This document shows positions 1-11,689 of a DNA stretch of 64,000 nucleotides, in pieces. Within the stretch, counting starts at the first letter, position 1. Each line of letters opens with the position of its first letter. Both the position numbers and the translations under genes were made by a program. Under the pieces are notes generated by a model, which saw only the letters and a list, made by a program, of their open reading frames with translations, had not been told where the DNA came from and ran no database searches. This DNA is from Typhlomys cinereus (lineage: Eukaryota > Chordata > Mammalia > Rodentia > Platacanthomyidae). The stretch covers positions 4,028,971-4,092,970 of the forward strand of contig JALPQD010000102.1 of assembly GCA_023101885.1 (NCBI GenBank), given 5' to 3'.

Positions 1-2380
1 CTTTAATTCTGTGAGATGAACAATGTTATTTGCAAAGTTTAAATCATGTAACATTGCATAACTTTGCAAATATATTTAGAAGAAAAAAAATTTACCATTA
101 CAGTGTACAAAATCTTAATTAACTAAGTCTGTTCGTGACATGTACACATGATATGCTTATACATGTTGCACAGACCCAGCATTAACAAATCTACTTTGTC
201 TGATTGCTATTCTGGATACAAAGCAAAGAATAACAGGCACGCAGATAACCGGAATTCAAATCTTAGGCCTATATTTTTGCTAGTCAGAGAACTCTGATCC
301 ACTCATTAAATATCATAAAGTATTCCTTTTTGTGTCAATTTCTTTTTCAGAATCCAAAACATTTCATGCTTTTAATTTATCCTATGATTGAAAAGATAGT
401 TTTTGTCTTACAAAAATAATAAAATCCCCACATAGATTCATGCTACATTTTAGGTTATTTTTTTCATTCTCCTGTTGGAATACATCTTATTTCAAAGATT
501 CTATGAAATTAAGTATTTTTCATTTTTATTCCATTAAAAGTAATCCTAGAAATCTATATATTCAGAAGATTAGGGAAATTAATGATTGCTTTTATTATCG
601 CTAAATATGTTAATGAACACATTATTTTCCATAACTGATTCATAAATTCAATAGGGTTAAAAACAAACCTGACTTCCTTGTCATTTGATATGATTATATT
701 ATCTTATTATAGAGACCAAAGCATTTATAAAGATTTTTAAATTAATTAATGCAACAAAATCATGTAGCAAGATCTATTTCTACTTTATGAAGACATGAAA
801 TTAATTCTGAAAGATAAGGAAAAATTTTAGAGGAACCTTCAGTCTATGCCATACTTGGTAGAAAAAGAACTTCCTCTCATGTGTCTCTGACTGGCAGACA
901 AAGTTCCCAATATCCTTGACCCTGTATTATACTAATCCTAGTGCCTGTCTACCATTTGCAACTTCATCACATCCATTATCTTCAGAGCAGTCCAATTATT
1001 TCTTGGTATATACACCTTTTACATAAATGCTTCTTTGCCTTAGTTTTGATGTTCTGATAAATGTATATATAATCCTTCATAGAACATCACTCAGTATTCA
1101 CAATATTCAACCTCTCTCTAAGAACTTAGACTCCCTTCAACAATTATTACTAGGAATTAAAAAGGCACTGCTTCAAGGAGTAAAAATATGAACAACAAAG
1201 ATTCCCACTTCTTAGAGTTTACAGCCTGCAAAGGAATCGGGAAAATAGATTTAAAAAATGCTGTGTTAAAGTAGATAAATGATTCGATGTGTTAGAAGTT
1301 GATAAAAGCTATGAAAAATATAACGAAGTAAGGGAACGTAGAACGTCAAGCTTGGTAGTGGCATAAAAACATTAAGTGGTCAGGAGAGACGACACTGAGA
1401 TGTCAAGATCTCAATAAAGCTTTAGACTGACACAAAAATGTTGTAATTTACACTTCTACATGTATGTAGAGTGATGGTGGTTACCTGAAATGGAGTAATT
1501 GGAGCATTTAAAAATATGTTTTTTAAGCTAAAAATGGAAACAAATATGGGACGATCAAAAAATATTTCAAAGTTGGTAAGATGACAAAATGTCCATTCCA
1601 GTGGGAACGAATAGCTGCACCCTTGAGTCTGAGGCGGGAGAGATGCCCAGTTCTCACTATGGACAAGTTGAGCATTTGTTCAAACAATCAGTACACATAA
1701 ACTAAAGTATTTGGTATTTCATGTTTACATGATAAGAAAAAATATATGATACATGCGTTCTGTGTGTGCTAGGGGAGAAGAGTTAGAAGCTTGAAATTTT
1801 AAGAGTGGCCAGAGAATCACCGCCAATCGACTGAATTATTTCAGTTCTAATACACCTTCATTCTCTTGGGATCTATGGTTAGTTAGCTGTTTTACCAACT
1901 TTTTATTAGTGTTTACTTCCCTTGTGTGTTCCCTTCCCTCCTTAATTAGCTGTTATTTATGGTCTGTTATTACAATCACTCCCTTGTATACGATTATCAC
2001 TTAACTACCTTGTCTTTTCCCTTCATTGTGCCCACTTGGCAAGAATTCAATTTTAATTAAACTACACAATCTTGCATCTTAACAACTAAATATTTTAAGA
2101 ACTCTTTACATCTTTTTAGTCTCCTTAAAGTTCAAATAGTTTTTCTGACTATTTCAGTCTCACTTATATCATATATCATTCTATAGTCCCAACATAATGT
2201 TTACTAATCAACCTGAATCAAGATAACATAGCTCCATAGCTCCTCTCAGCAGGATAAACCACCCATGACATTATTTTCCTTAGGACGAACCTGCTCTTGG
2301 TAGATACGTCCACCATAGTTATTATCATGAAATTTTCCATGTTACTAAATCACCATATCACATACTGAAATATCTCCTAC
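1..2380. other. AT-rich DNA without recognised genes
   Basis: I see no long reading frame, splice-bounded exon or clear young repeat here. The composition is AT-rich with ordinary short homopolymers. Very old, unrecognisable repeats may be present. Confidence 0.5.
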
Positions 2381-2414
<34 letters not shown>

Positions 2415-2415
2415 C
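2381..2415. repeat. (GA)n microsatellite
   Basis: An almost pure AG dinucleotide run, broken once by AAAGAC. It directly precedes a degraded B1-like SINE. Confidence 0.9.
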
Positions 2416-2500
2416 TAGGAATGGTGGCATAGACCTGTATTCCAGGTAGTCAGGGGTGAATACTGGAGGGTTATGAGTTCATTGCTGACCTGTCAAAAGA
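2416..2500 (+). mobile_element. Degraded, truncated B1-like SINE (7SL-derived)
   Basis: The stretch has the B1 layout: a GGTGGCATAGACCTGTATTCC block (the Pol III A-box region of B1), then a degraded middle, then an A-rich tail that continues into the AAAG tract. It is much shorter than a full B1 (about 135-150 bp). It was identified by resemblance only. Confidence 0.45.
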
Positions 2501-2506
2501 AAAGGA

Positions 2507-2586
<80 letters not shown>

Positions 2587-2690
2587 GGGAAGGAGGAAAG
2601 AATAGAGGAAGGAAGGGAGGAGGAGAAGGAGGAATACAGGGAGAGATGGAGAAAGGGAAGAAGGGAGGAAGGGAGGGAGGTTAAAGTCTT
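2501..2690. repeat. (AAAG)n tract grading into GGAA-rich purine tract
   Basis: About 20 uninterrupted AAAG units are followed by an irregular GGAA/GGAG purine stretch. The open frames on both strands here (Lys/Glu/Arg-rich on one strand, Phe/Leu/Ser-rich on the other) are translations of the repeat and not proteins. The tract probably grew from the A-rich tail of the preceding B1-like SINE. Confidence 0.95.
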
Positions 2691-3845
2691 TGTAGGGGAG
2701 AATAATTAAGCAAACAAAATAATTGTCAAATATTCTGCAGCACAAGCCTATTCTATCGAAGACATTTTAATCTTATTTTCTATTGTTTATAGTTACAGAG
2801 AAATGCATTTTAAGTATCATAAATAAATTACAGGCCCATTACATATCTCAATGTAGCAAATAAGTGAAAGTCCAGTTCTTAGTGATTGCAAAAAGCATGT
2901 GACTCCTCCTGTATCTTGTTGAACAGAGTTACAACACCTACAGAGAGTGTATGGAGATAAGAGCTCTGGAAGGTAAATATCATAAGGTGAACCGAGATTA
3001 GTAATTTACTACTCTCCAGCAAACAGTAAGTTTTACTATTTTTCTGTCTTTCTACTTCCTAGCATGAGACATAGACACAGTCTGGGAGAGATGTAGCAAA
3101 GCAAGGTTTCCTAAGTCCCAGCTTTCTGAAAGAACAAAAAAGAAAAAAAAATGCATGTGTATGGGGGGCTGTCAGAAACTCAGGTCAGAAAGTGCTGAGA
3201 ACACAGAGGAAAGGGCTTGACCCAAAAACCTTTACAAGTATTGACACTTTCCGGGTTACTGTCTGTAGTGTATGAACTTATAGGAACCTGAGCAGAACAA
3301 CAAAGACATGGAATGTAAGTAGCTTTCTAGACCTGTGAGCAGTGCACGTGCAGACTCTAACTGTTACCGCAAGGGCTTTGCAAACCAACCTAAGAAGTGA
3401 ATAAGAATTCACAGAAAGCATGCAAGAATTAGAGGACTGCCTAAGCTGGTCATTTTGCTGATATCAGAGGTATTCATTCTCCAATGATTTGATAAGATCC
3501 ATAATATCCCATTATATTCTATGCAGTCAAGTTATAATCTTGAATTACTTAACATATGAAGACTCAGGAAAATCTCAGGGGTCCTAGAAAAAAAATGCAA
3601 AAATCTGAAAAAAGAGACCTATCAAACCAGAATTCCATGCCATGAAAAACTGTTCTTAAGCTAAAATTAAGACACATTCCTGTGAAAGAAGCAAAGAGAA
3701 TGTGATGTCCTTAGATTAATATTAGTCACTGTAGATATTTGTTCATACACAAGAAAAGTTGTGCTAGAAGTAACTGGGCATATCAGCAATGAATAAAAGA
3801 GATGGTAAATGTGGGGACAGATATGAGTCTTCATTCTCACTGTGA
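2691..3845. other. Unique-looking AT-rich DNA
   Basis: No gene, RNA gene or recognisable mobile element was found. Small open frames lack any coding signature. Confidence 0.4.
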
Positions 3846-3977
3846 ACAATGGTGCTTGCTTATAACTCTAATGCTGAGGAGGCAGAGGCAGGAAGATCAC
3901 AGTTCAAGTATAGCTCAACTACACAGTGAGTTTGAGACTAGTCTGGGCAACATGAAACCCTTTCCCAAACAATGAAA
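3846..3977 (+). mobile_element. B1-like SINE
   Basis: B1-type features appear in order: an A-box-like segment ending in a CTCTAATGCTGAGGAGGC block, AGGCAGGAAGATCAC, a B-box-like GAGTTTGAGACTAG segment, GTCTGGGCAACATGAAACCC, and an A-rich tail. These are the hallmarks of 7SL-derived rodent B1. It is diverged, so it is an old copy. No target-site duplication was resolved. Confidence 0.75.
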
Positions 3978-4141
3978 AACAGCACCACAAAAACATTTGT
4001 TAGAAAAGATTATTTATTTAAGTTTGCTAAAAAATACATTGGAGAGTCAGTTGTTAGTAATAGTTTTTAAAGACATATAAAGCAAACTTTGTATTACAAA
4101 GAAAAAAAGGAGGGGGGATGAGGCTGAAATCTGGAATAAAA

Positions 4142-4283
4142 GGCTGGTGAGATGGTTCAGTGGTAAGGAAACTGCTCACAAACCTGGGGACCTGAACTCC
4201 ATCCCTGGAAGCCCACATGGTAGAAGGAGAAAATTGACCTCCATATATTGTTCTCTGACTAATACCATGCCATGGCATGCATG

Positions 4284-4317
<34 letters not shown>

Positions 4318-4345
4318 TTATCTCTCTTTCATAATTAAATACAGA
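4142..4345 (+). mobile_element. RSINE1/B4-family SINE with (CT)n tail
   Basis: The tRNA-like head (GGCTGGTGAGATGGTTCAGTG) is followed by a GACCTGAACTCCATCCC B-box-like segment, CCCACATGGTAGAAGGAGA and a TGTTCTCTGACT block. This order matches rodent RSINE1 (B4 family). The 3' part has expanded into a (CT)n run at about 4289-4315. An open frame on the opposite strand is a repeat translation. Confidence 0.7.
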
Positions 4346-5255
4346 AAAGAAGGATGCCAATAAAGACTCATAGTTATCAAAGGGATAATATAGTAATATT
4401 ATAAACAAATCTGTAACCATAAATCTGACAATGTGAATGAGAAAGATCAATTCCTTCAAAATGAAATCCACTAAATCTCAACCCATATGGCACGAATAAT
4501 TCAAGGAAATCTACTTGTCCTAAACAGAATGAGTTTGGAGTTAAAAACCTTCCTACTGATTTATCTCAGACTTAGATGGTTTTACAAGTATATTCTATCA
4601 ACAGGTAGAAAGAAAAAAATAGATGTTAGAAAGAAAAAATTAAAGGCAATAAAAAACCAGGCAATGGCTCATTGAAAACAGAAGAAATAATACAGTCTAA
4701 CTTCATGAAATCAGAATTATTCCAATAGGGAAAAAACACAGTACTGGCACACAAATCTAGAGGTAAATATTTTATATGAACACAGGTACAGTAATTAAAA
4801 TGATAAATGAAACTGAGCAGCACAATGATATTGCTGTGAGCATAAGCAAAGAGCCCTTATTTGGGATATGTACAATATTCAAAAGTAAATTAATATACCT
4901 CACCCCATTAGTCATCCCTAGATGACAGGGTGTGATCATGTCAATTGCTGCATGGAAACAATTTGACATGATGTAGCATTCTTTTATAAACACTCTAAGC
5001 TCCCCAAGGGTAGCACACCAGAGTCAGTGGCAAAAGCCATGTCAACCAGGCACCATCAAGGATATCCACTGGCATAATTCACATTCAGTATTTAGTTGAG
5101 CTTCTGTCAGGTACAATAAAGTAAGAGGAACAATAAAAGTAGATAGTTTGCAAAGGAACAAAGTCCTCAAAACTCTAAGAAACCAAAACAAAATTCTTAG
5201 GATTAAGTAGGATTAAGGCATGAATCTAGAAAGGCCCAAGAATACAAGGGAAATA

Positions 5256-5356
5256 AGTAAGTTCTCTCTCTTTCTCTCTCTCTCTCTTTCTCTCTCTCTT
5301 ACACACACATGCACATACATACATATATATATATTTAATATATAATATATATATGC
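5256..5356. repeat. (CT)n / (CA)n / (TA)n compound microsatellite
   Basis: A CT-rich run is followed by CA and then TA dinucleotide runs. It lies inside the decayed L1 interval. Confidence 0.85.
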
Positions 5357-5529
5357 ATATCAAAGAACTTATACCCAGGATAGATTAAGAATTACTGAAA
5401 ATTAGAAACAATGACAAAGCAGTAAAATAGACTTTGCACAAAACATTTGATCATAACAAGACACAAAATAAGATAATGATCCTAGTAAGCACATAAAAGA
5501 AGGATGGATATCATTAATCATTGGGAAGT

Positions 5530-6075
5530 ACAATTATTTATTATTGATGTGTGTATATGTTCATGTCTGTACACATATGTGTGTTTCCATGCAAGTAGAG
5601 GTCAGAATAACCTCAACTGTCATTCCTCATGTGCTGTCCGCTTTTGTGAAACAGGGTTTCTTCCTGGCAGACAGTTTGTCAAACAGCTAGGATGGCCGTC
5701 TGGTAAGCCTGGAATCTGCCTATCTCTGCCAAAGATACATAAGCATCTATATAAAATATAGAATATCTTCAATATTTTTTCCATGGCAGCACAGAAATAT
5801 ATGCGAAAGAAAGTATTGTTGCTGGGATAAGGGAAAATACAAATGGATAATGACCTTGTTAGCTAGGCATTAACATTCAAAGACCAAGTAAATATTCATT
5901 TTAGCAAAACAAATAGCATTAAAAGTTTCTATAAAGCTGGGATATATTCTGAAAATAATTGTTTTGTTTTTTGTAACAGAACTTTTTTGTTTTTTGAATG
6001 TGGGTTCAGGAGATTAAACTCAGGTCCTTATGCTTATAAGGTAAACACATTAAAAACTGAATCATCTCCCTACCT
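5530..6075 (-). mobile_element. B4-like SINE (ID/B1 dimer), internally interrupted
   Basis: Read on the minus strand, the element begins near 6075 with a tRNA/ID-like head (plus-strand ACTCAGGTCCTTATGCTT near 6017). It ends near 5535-5745 with a B1-like right half (plus-strand AGAGGTCAGAATAACCTCAA near 5596 and GAATCTGCCTATCTCTGCC near 5711). About 190 bp of unrelated DNA at 5745-5935 separates the halves. It sits in old L1 ORF2, with similar GGAAGTWMAA motifs on both sides that may be a worn target-site duplication. Confidence 0.55.
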
Positions 6076-7107
6076 TGAGAAATGGAAGTTAAAACCACAT
6101 GGAATAACATTGTAACACTAAAGTGGCTAAAATTTAAAATATTGAAAACACCAAATGTGTTTTCATACAATCAAGCAAGAGAAAACAGCATGAGGGAAGG
6201 CTGCCTCCTATAGAATATTAAAATTCATATAAAAGCTATTGGAAATATAAAATGCATGACTTCGTTCAAAACAATTTAAACATTTCTTAATGCCTTTGTG
6301 TATGACCCAAATAATATGTGCAGCTATTTGCCATCAAGACTTTTAAACCAATGTTCAAAGCAATTTAATTAAAAGAAGTCAAAGCATAGAGACAATCCAA
6401 ATATTTATATAGGTAAATGCATGAACGATTTATGGTATAAAATAAAATGGAATATTATTCAGTAACTATAAATAAAAATGATACTTGGAGCATCAGTGAT
6501 AGATTTCAAAACAATATGGTGAAGACAAGTGCTCAACACAAAACAGTATGAAGGAATATCTAATTTACAACGAGAGAACCTAGCAGACAAGTAGTAATTG
6601 CCCATGTTTGGGAGTTCATATTGAATAAGTGAATCATGGAATATTTGGGGAAGTTTGATATTTTCTGTATCTTAGTTGTGGTGAGGGTATATGGACATAA
6701 AAAGTGGATAAACATTTTTAATTACATCTTTAAAGCATTTGCATTTGATTACATATAAATCTTTTCACAGCAAAGTTAATTAAAAAAATAGCCTTGATGG
6801 ATGTACTAAGAGTCTTGCTTTCAAGAGATTAATATACCTTAAACTTGGTAACAAAGAGACCTATTGGCTCATGTAGCTGAATATATAGTTACTAAATCAA
6901 ACAACAGGAAACAGCATGAGGGAAGCCTGCCTCCTGTAGAAAAAGAACCTGAAGCTCAAATAATGCTGATTTTCCATGTGTCTTTTGGGGTGTCTTCTAT
7001 GCCTGACTCAGTTTCTCAACCAGCAGACAGTGGGATGGCTCACTTCTGGAGTCATGACCAGAAGGAGTTAATTGGGTTAATTTTGAAAAATCCAGGGAAG
7101 GATTTTT

Positions 7108-7151
7108 AAAAATTTTTTATTAGTAATTATTTATTCAATTGTGTGTATATG

Positions 7152-7185
<34 letters not shown>

Positions 7186-7380
7186 ACCACGGGCGAATTC
7201 GGGAACCTCCTCCTTGTTTTACTCTGCCCAGGGATTCACAGGCTCCGCCCTACCAGGACCGGAAATGCAGGCCGCCTCCTCTTCCGCTGGCGTCTATACG
7301 TGGGATCTGGGATCGGAACTCAGGACCTTCCGCCTGCAAGGCAGAGGCTTAACCCCTGAGCCACCTCTCCAGCCCCATGC
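7108..7380 (-). mobile_element. Young tRNA-headed SINE (B2-superfamily-like), 11-bp TSD
   Basis: Minus-strand copy. The head (reverse complement of ...CCACCTCTCCAGCCCC) lies at the right end and the GT/AT-rich tail at the left. The tRNA-derived head carries A-box-like and B-box-like promoter segments. The tail contains an AATAAA-type signal (TTATTCAATTG on the plus strand) and a (GT)n run. An exact 11-bp direct repeat, GAAGGATTTTT, flanks it at 7097-7107 and 7381-7391, marking L1-mediated insertion. Two overlapping plus-strand frames through it are spurious. Confidence 0.9.
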
Positions 7381-7604
7381 GAAGGATTTTTTTTAGCTCA
7401 ACTTGGCCCATGTGTTTCTTTCTACACTAATCATAGTGACTAAGAGTTTAGGATCTGAAGATTAATCTGAGGATTCAGATTATGGTAGATGATGATTCCT
7501 TATCAAGAATTCTGATGAGAGAGAACAAATTATAGTAAGTGTAAAAATAGATCCTTTCAAAATACATTTTGAAGTCTGAAGCAAGGAATTAACTACCTCT
7601 TTTA

Positions 7605-7624
7605 TTTATCTATTTATTTTTCTA

Positions 7625-7656
<32 letters not shown>

Positions 7657-7904
7657 TTGTGTGATTGTGTGTGTGCGTGCTTGTGCGTGTGTGTATCAAA
7701 GAGCACTATGTGTGCCTGTGAAGACAGAGGAGTAACTTCAGGAATCACCTTGGACTGCTTTACTTCCTCTGTTTTGTTCTGGAATTTCCCAAGTTCCACC
7801 TTCCACCACCATCTCTTCCTGACATTTTTTCCATGGGATTCAGAATCCAAAGTCAGAACCTCTTTTTGTGAGGCAAAGGCTTAACCACCACTTCTCTCGG
7901 GCCC
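7605..7904 (-). mobile_element. Older relative of the same SINE family
   Basis: Same architecture as the copy at 7108-7380 but much diverged (…GCTTAACCACCACTTCTCTCGGGCCC at the head end). The tail has become a CTGT/CTAT plus GT compound microsatellite (7610-7696). Imperfect flanking repeats ACTACCTCTTTTA (7592) and ACTAGCTCTTTAT (7905) fit an old target-site duplication. It is an older subfamily, since the body differs at many positions from the six young copies. Confidence 0.7.
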
Positions 7905-8014
7905 ACTAGCTCTTTATTTTTAAAGAAAAATATAACACAAATGAGGTTACTGAAGGTTAATAAAGCCCTAGTCTTCTTCATTTCTCCAACAGTAGACATT
8001 TAAGAAAATGTTTC

Positions 8015-8095
8015 AATTTTTAAATTAATTAATTTATTGTTTGTTTGTGTGTGTATGTGTGCGTGTGTGTGTATCAGAAGGTACTTTCTAACCCT
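8015..8095 (-). mobile_element. SINE 3' tail remnant
   Basis: TTTATTGTTTGTTTGTGTGTGTATGTGTG followed by TATCAGAAGGTAC matches the tail and the start of the body of the older SINE subfamily (compare 22,300-22,390). Only the 3' end is present. Confidence 0.4.
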
Positions 8096-9585
8096 GTGCA
8101 TAGCAAAGACAACTCATTTAGGTGTTTATGTTCATCTCTCAACTTACGTGCTACAAATGTGAACCTTTGCCAAAACATGATTAAGATGCTTCTACACAGG
8201 TTATAAAGGAAGAGAAAAATGGTTCCTATAATTGCTTGATTCGAATAACGAGGTGAATCTATTGTGGGTGTCACCAGGTCCTTCTTTCTTGTGCAGTGTA
8301 ACATTTCTACACTGTGGGATTCCTCTCCATGGATTAAGTTTCATCCACTACAGATGGTCCATTTAACTTTAGAGCAGGTGTTGCCACAGCCCTGGCCCAC
8401 AGCATCCAACGCTTATCACCTGGACACTTTCCAGGACAGCTTGGACTTGGAGTTGTCGAAGGAGCTTGTCAGAAAGATTGATCATGAGAGCTATACTGGA
8501 ATTACCTCTGATAAATGATACAGTTTCCTTCACTCTTCTCAAAAGACAAAGCTTTGAATTGCAAGACAGTTCATCTAAACGTGATCAGTGCCTCTCTCCA
8601 TGTGGAAGATGCCTAAAAGTACATACCTATCTATAATGGGTCACTTGCATATATCAGAGCATAGGATCTTGAATGATAGTCTTGGGATATGGAAATCACT
8701 GAGTGCAACCTAAGATTTAAAGGCTATTTATAAGGAATATGTATATATATACATATATATAGTGAAAATTATTTCATGCACACTCATCACTGTACCCGAT
8801 TTGTTACTTAAGCTAGAGTGTAGTAAAAAACAAAGCCTGAAACCTCAGTAGATAAAAAAAATCAGAATTATATTTCTTACTTGTATAACATTACAATAGT
8901 ATTGGCGGAATTGGAGAGAAGGAAACATGGTAAAATTATATCAAATAGTCATTAAGGGACAGAAGTTTCTGCCTCCCAATTTAACAGGTTCCCAAAATCA
9001 CTGTGAAAGAAAAAAAAGAACAGATTGTAGGTGAAATGTTTCTAATGGAGGAAGATCTGGAAGCATTATTCACCATAGCCACTGATTTAATATTGATAAA
9101 AACATTGCAAAGGGAAAATGTTCCTTATATGTTTGACCAGGAGGAAGAACAGGCAAATAAGCATCGATTCTTACTCACAATCTCTGTTGTGCAGACACGA
9201 CAGCAATATACATGGGGGAAATAGCAATCAACTGAAAATTACTACAGGTAAGAAAAATCTATTCATTAGAGGCCTCTGATCAAGTATTTGAGTGTGAAAT
9301 TTACTGTGCAAGGTTTAATTTTGTTTCATCACAAACAGAAATACTTGAAGAAGTTTGTAGTCTGAGTGTCATTAGTGGAATTTTCCACTCATATTTTAGA
9401 TATTGAAAATATAAAGTTCTAGAAATCCAACTGCTTAGAGGGAAAGGGACTCTTTAGTTTTTTATGTGACTGGTTTCAATATGCCTGTAAGTAACTCCAA
9501 TTAAATAGACAGAGACTCTATAGTTTTTATGTGCCTGTTAGGTTTTCATTGACTGCAAGTAGCCCAAATTATTCTTATTGATTCA
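8096..9585. other. Unique-looking DNA with an unsupported 84-codon frame
   Basis: The only notable item is a plus-strand frame at 8264-8518. It is preceded within the frame by a pyrimidine-rich stretch ending in GTGCAG (a splice-acceptor-like string). I recognise no domain and there is no second exon. It could be a chance frame, a remnant of a processed transcript or a genuine terminal exon. Confidence 0.3.
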
Positions 9586-9589
9586 CCAA

Positions 9590-9845
9590 TCTAGACTTGG
9601 AAGATGTAGCTTCCATTATGTTGTCCATTATGTTGAAAAAGGCATGGTTGGTGGGAGAAGCTGGAGGGGATCAGTCATCATCATGGAAGCAGAGAGAGCA
9701 AGAGGCAAATTGCAAGTAGGCTAGGTTACCAAAAATCTTAAGGTCCACCCTCTGTGACTTGCCTTCCTCTAGTGAGTTCTATTCTTAAAAGTTTCTAGGA
9801 CCTTCTTAAACATTAACAACTAAGGATACAAGCATGTAAGTCTGT
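9590..9845 (-). mobile_element. MaLR (MT/ORR1-type) LTR fragment, antisense
   Basis: The plus strand shows the typical antisense order of rodent MaLR LTRs: CATCATCATGGAAGCAGAGAGAG, then CCTCTGTGACTTGCCTTCCTCTAG, then a CAACTAAGGATACAAGCAT block. It is diverged and truncated. The class assignment is from memory of family features, and the subfamily is not resolved. Confidence 0.5.
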
Positions 9846-10099
9846 GAAGGGTGATTCATGCTCAAATCATGACAATACCTCTGTAGGAGAAGTCATGCGA
9901 CATCTTGCTCTCATGTAGGGAAACTACCAACAACCCATATTGCTCCTTTAGGGGAGAGCAAGAAAAATGCCTCATCTGAGAAAAGAGGAAGCCCCATGAT
10001 TTAAGTTTTGAAAAACAATCAAAACAGGCTAATATTAAGAAAGATGCTCCCAATCTTTCCAGCACATACAGGCTCACATCTGACAGGCTTGGCAAGTGA

Positions 10100-10700
10100 G
10101 TGTATTACTTATTACTATGTTTCTATGACAACTTAAAAAAAGATTTAGTTGGGGGCTGGAGAGGTGGCTCAGGGGTTAAGCCTCTGCCTTGCAGGCATAA
10201 GGTCCTGAGTTCGGATCCCAAATCCCACACAGGCGAAAGGGGGGGGGTGGCCTGTGCTTCTGGTCCTGGTAGGGCGGAGCCTGTGAATGCCAGGGCAGAA
10301 GGAGGTGGAGGCGTCCATGGTGGTTCCCGAATTCGTCCGTGGTTCTACACACACAGACACGCGCGCACACACATATACATATGCACACACATACAATTGA
10401 ATAAATAATTAAAAATTAAAAAAAAAAGGTTTAGTTGGGATCAACATTTGAGGATATGGTCCATCATGGTTGAGAAAATGTAGCAAGAGAGTCCATTGAA
10501 TATGAAATAGCTAGTGGCATTGCAAACACAGTGAGAAGCAGAGAAAGATAAATACTTACCTCAGCTTGCTTTTCCTCTGTTCCTTTTCCTTCACTCTGGG
10601 AGCACAAAGACATGTTGTCATCCATGATCAGGGTGCCTCCCTCTGTTAAATTTCTCTGGAAATATCCCTATAGACATATGGAGAAATGTATCTTCTAAAT
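10100..10700 (-). mobile_element. MaLR LTR, antisense, split by a SINE
   Basis: The left part (TTCTATGACAACTTAAAAAAAGATTTAGTTGGG) corresponds to the antisense start of an ORR1/MT-type LTR. After the SINE the LTR resumes with ATGGTCCATCATGGTTGAGAAAATG and GAGAAGCAGAGAAAGATAAATACTTACCTCAGC. Continuity across the SINE, with a duplicated AGTTGGG target, supports one split element. Confidence 0.5.
10152..10420 (+). mobile_element. Young tRNA-headed SINE, sense copy, ~18-bp TSD
   Basis: This is the only sense-strand copy of the young family. The head GGGGCTGGAGAGGTGGCTCA is followed by an A-box-like GGCTCAGGGGTTAAG and a B-box-like GAGTTCGGATCCC. Then come a body rich in GGTCCTGGTAGGGCGGAGCC, a (CA)n stretch, and an AT-rich tail with AATAAATAATTAAAAA. 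The repeats AAAAAAAGATTTAGTTGG (left) and AAAAAAAGGTTTAGTTGG (right) differ at one base and are the target-site duplication. Open frames on both strands across it are spurious. Confidence 0.92.
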
Positions 10701-11689
10701 AATTCTAAATGCAATGAACCTGGTAGTAAGTATAGACCACATAGATTATAAGTTATTGTGTAGTCTCTGCTTATTCCCTGTCCAGAGAAACTATACAAGT
10801 TTCAGCTGTCACAGCTCTAAAAAGTGTGTCTTTTGGTCAATATCTTTCTTATTACTTATTAAAGTTAATAACCATGCATTACAGTAAACAGGTTCTGAAT
10901 ACCCACCTTCAATCTCACAACTTCTCATCCTGAATTTTAAAACATGGTATCTTTACCTGAAAAGAATGCAATGGTTTGCTGGTATTAATTCTTATTTTGT
11001 AAACAACTTATCATTAATATTCAGAGCTTAAATTATGATGTAATACAGAAGACAGTTTCAATGAAAATGAGCCCATATCTTAGTCCATGTTATATAAGAA
11101 GCTTCAATCTTCAGGGACTGTACACTGCAACAGAGAACAGGAAGATGAATAAACAGAAGTAGGTGGTTGAGAGAGGCAGGGCATTTAAAATGACATGGCC
11201 TTGATAGTCTTTGGTGGAAGAGCTCACTTCTGGCTTACTATGCTCCTTAAGTTGGTGGAAAACAACACTGTGTACCCAGATACCCATGGTAACAGTTCAT
11301 AGGCTAAAGCTGAGGTCTTAGAGCTCTCTTACATTCATTTTACTTGCAGCTGCCCTGAACTGGAGTGTCCTCCTCCTTCAGATTATCCAACCATCATGCT
11401 TCCCCTCCCACATACAGTTTCTGTCTCTGAATTTTCTCCATGACAAATCTTTTTCCTCTTTGATCAGAGCACTCATTGTAAATCAAAGTATTGGACCTCA
11501 TCTTTATTGATAGCTTTGCCACCTCTCTAATATTTACAAGCAAGCATCCTGACATTAAACATGGCATTCAAAACATTCCCCAGTATCATTCCTAGTTGGA
11601 TGTGGGGCTATTACTAAACATCTTCTCATGTTACCTGCCAATTAGTCAAATTCTAAAAAAGCTTTTTTTGTCTGTTTATTAGTTCATCT
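10701..11689. other. No gene recognised
   Basis: AT-rich sequence. The 11,045-11,300 part has short resemblances to antisense MaLR LTR text but is too diverged to call. Confidence 0.35.

Larger units (their letters stand above)
4390..6780 (+). mobile_element. Decayed old LINE-1 (ORF2 RT region to 3' end), interrupted by a B4 SINE
   Basis: Sense-strand resemblance to mammalian L1 ORF2 runs in the expected order. The segment before the RT domain (AATGAGAAAGATCAATTCCTT) lies near 4433. An RT-region segment resembling the one that normally encodes AEKAFDKIQ lies near 4930. The 'AAAGAACTTATACCCAG' segment lies near 5362, the 'AAGTTAAAACCACATGGAATAAC' segment near 6086, and the WKKMWYIHTMEYY-type region ('ATAAAATGGAATATTATTCAG') near 6441. 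No reading frame survives. A B4-like SINE splits it at about 5530-6075. Boundaries are approximate. Confidence 0.6.

Noticed and set aside
2473..2745. Lys/Glu/Arg-repeat and Phe/Leu/Ser-repeat proteins
   Set aside because: Translation of the AAAG tract on both strands.
7130..7400. Cys/Val-rich and related open frames at SINE tails (also 10,170, 15,840, 16,850, 22,240, 28,844, 38,480, 46,485)
   Set aside because: They are translations of (GT)n/(CA)n tails running into SINE bodies. The same frames recur wherever the SINE occurs.
10152..10230. tRNA gene in the GGGGCTGGAGAGGTGGCTCA segment
   Set aside because: A- and B-box-like motifs are present, but there is no cloverleaf or CCA-end context. 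It is the tRNA-derived head of a SINE present in many copies.
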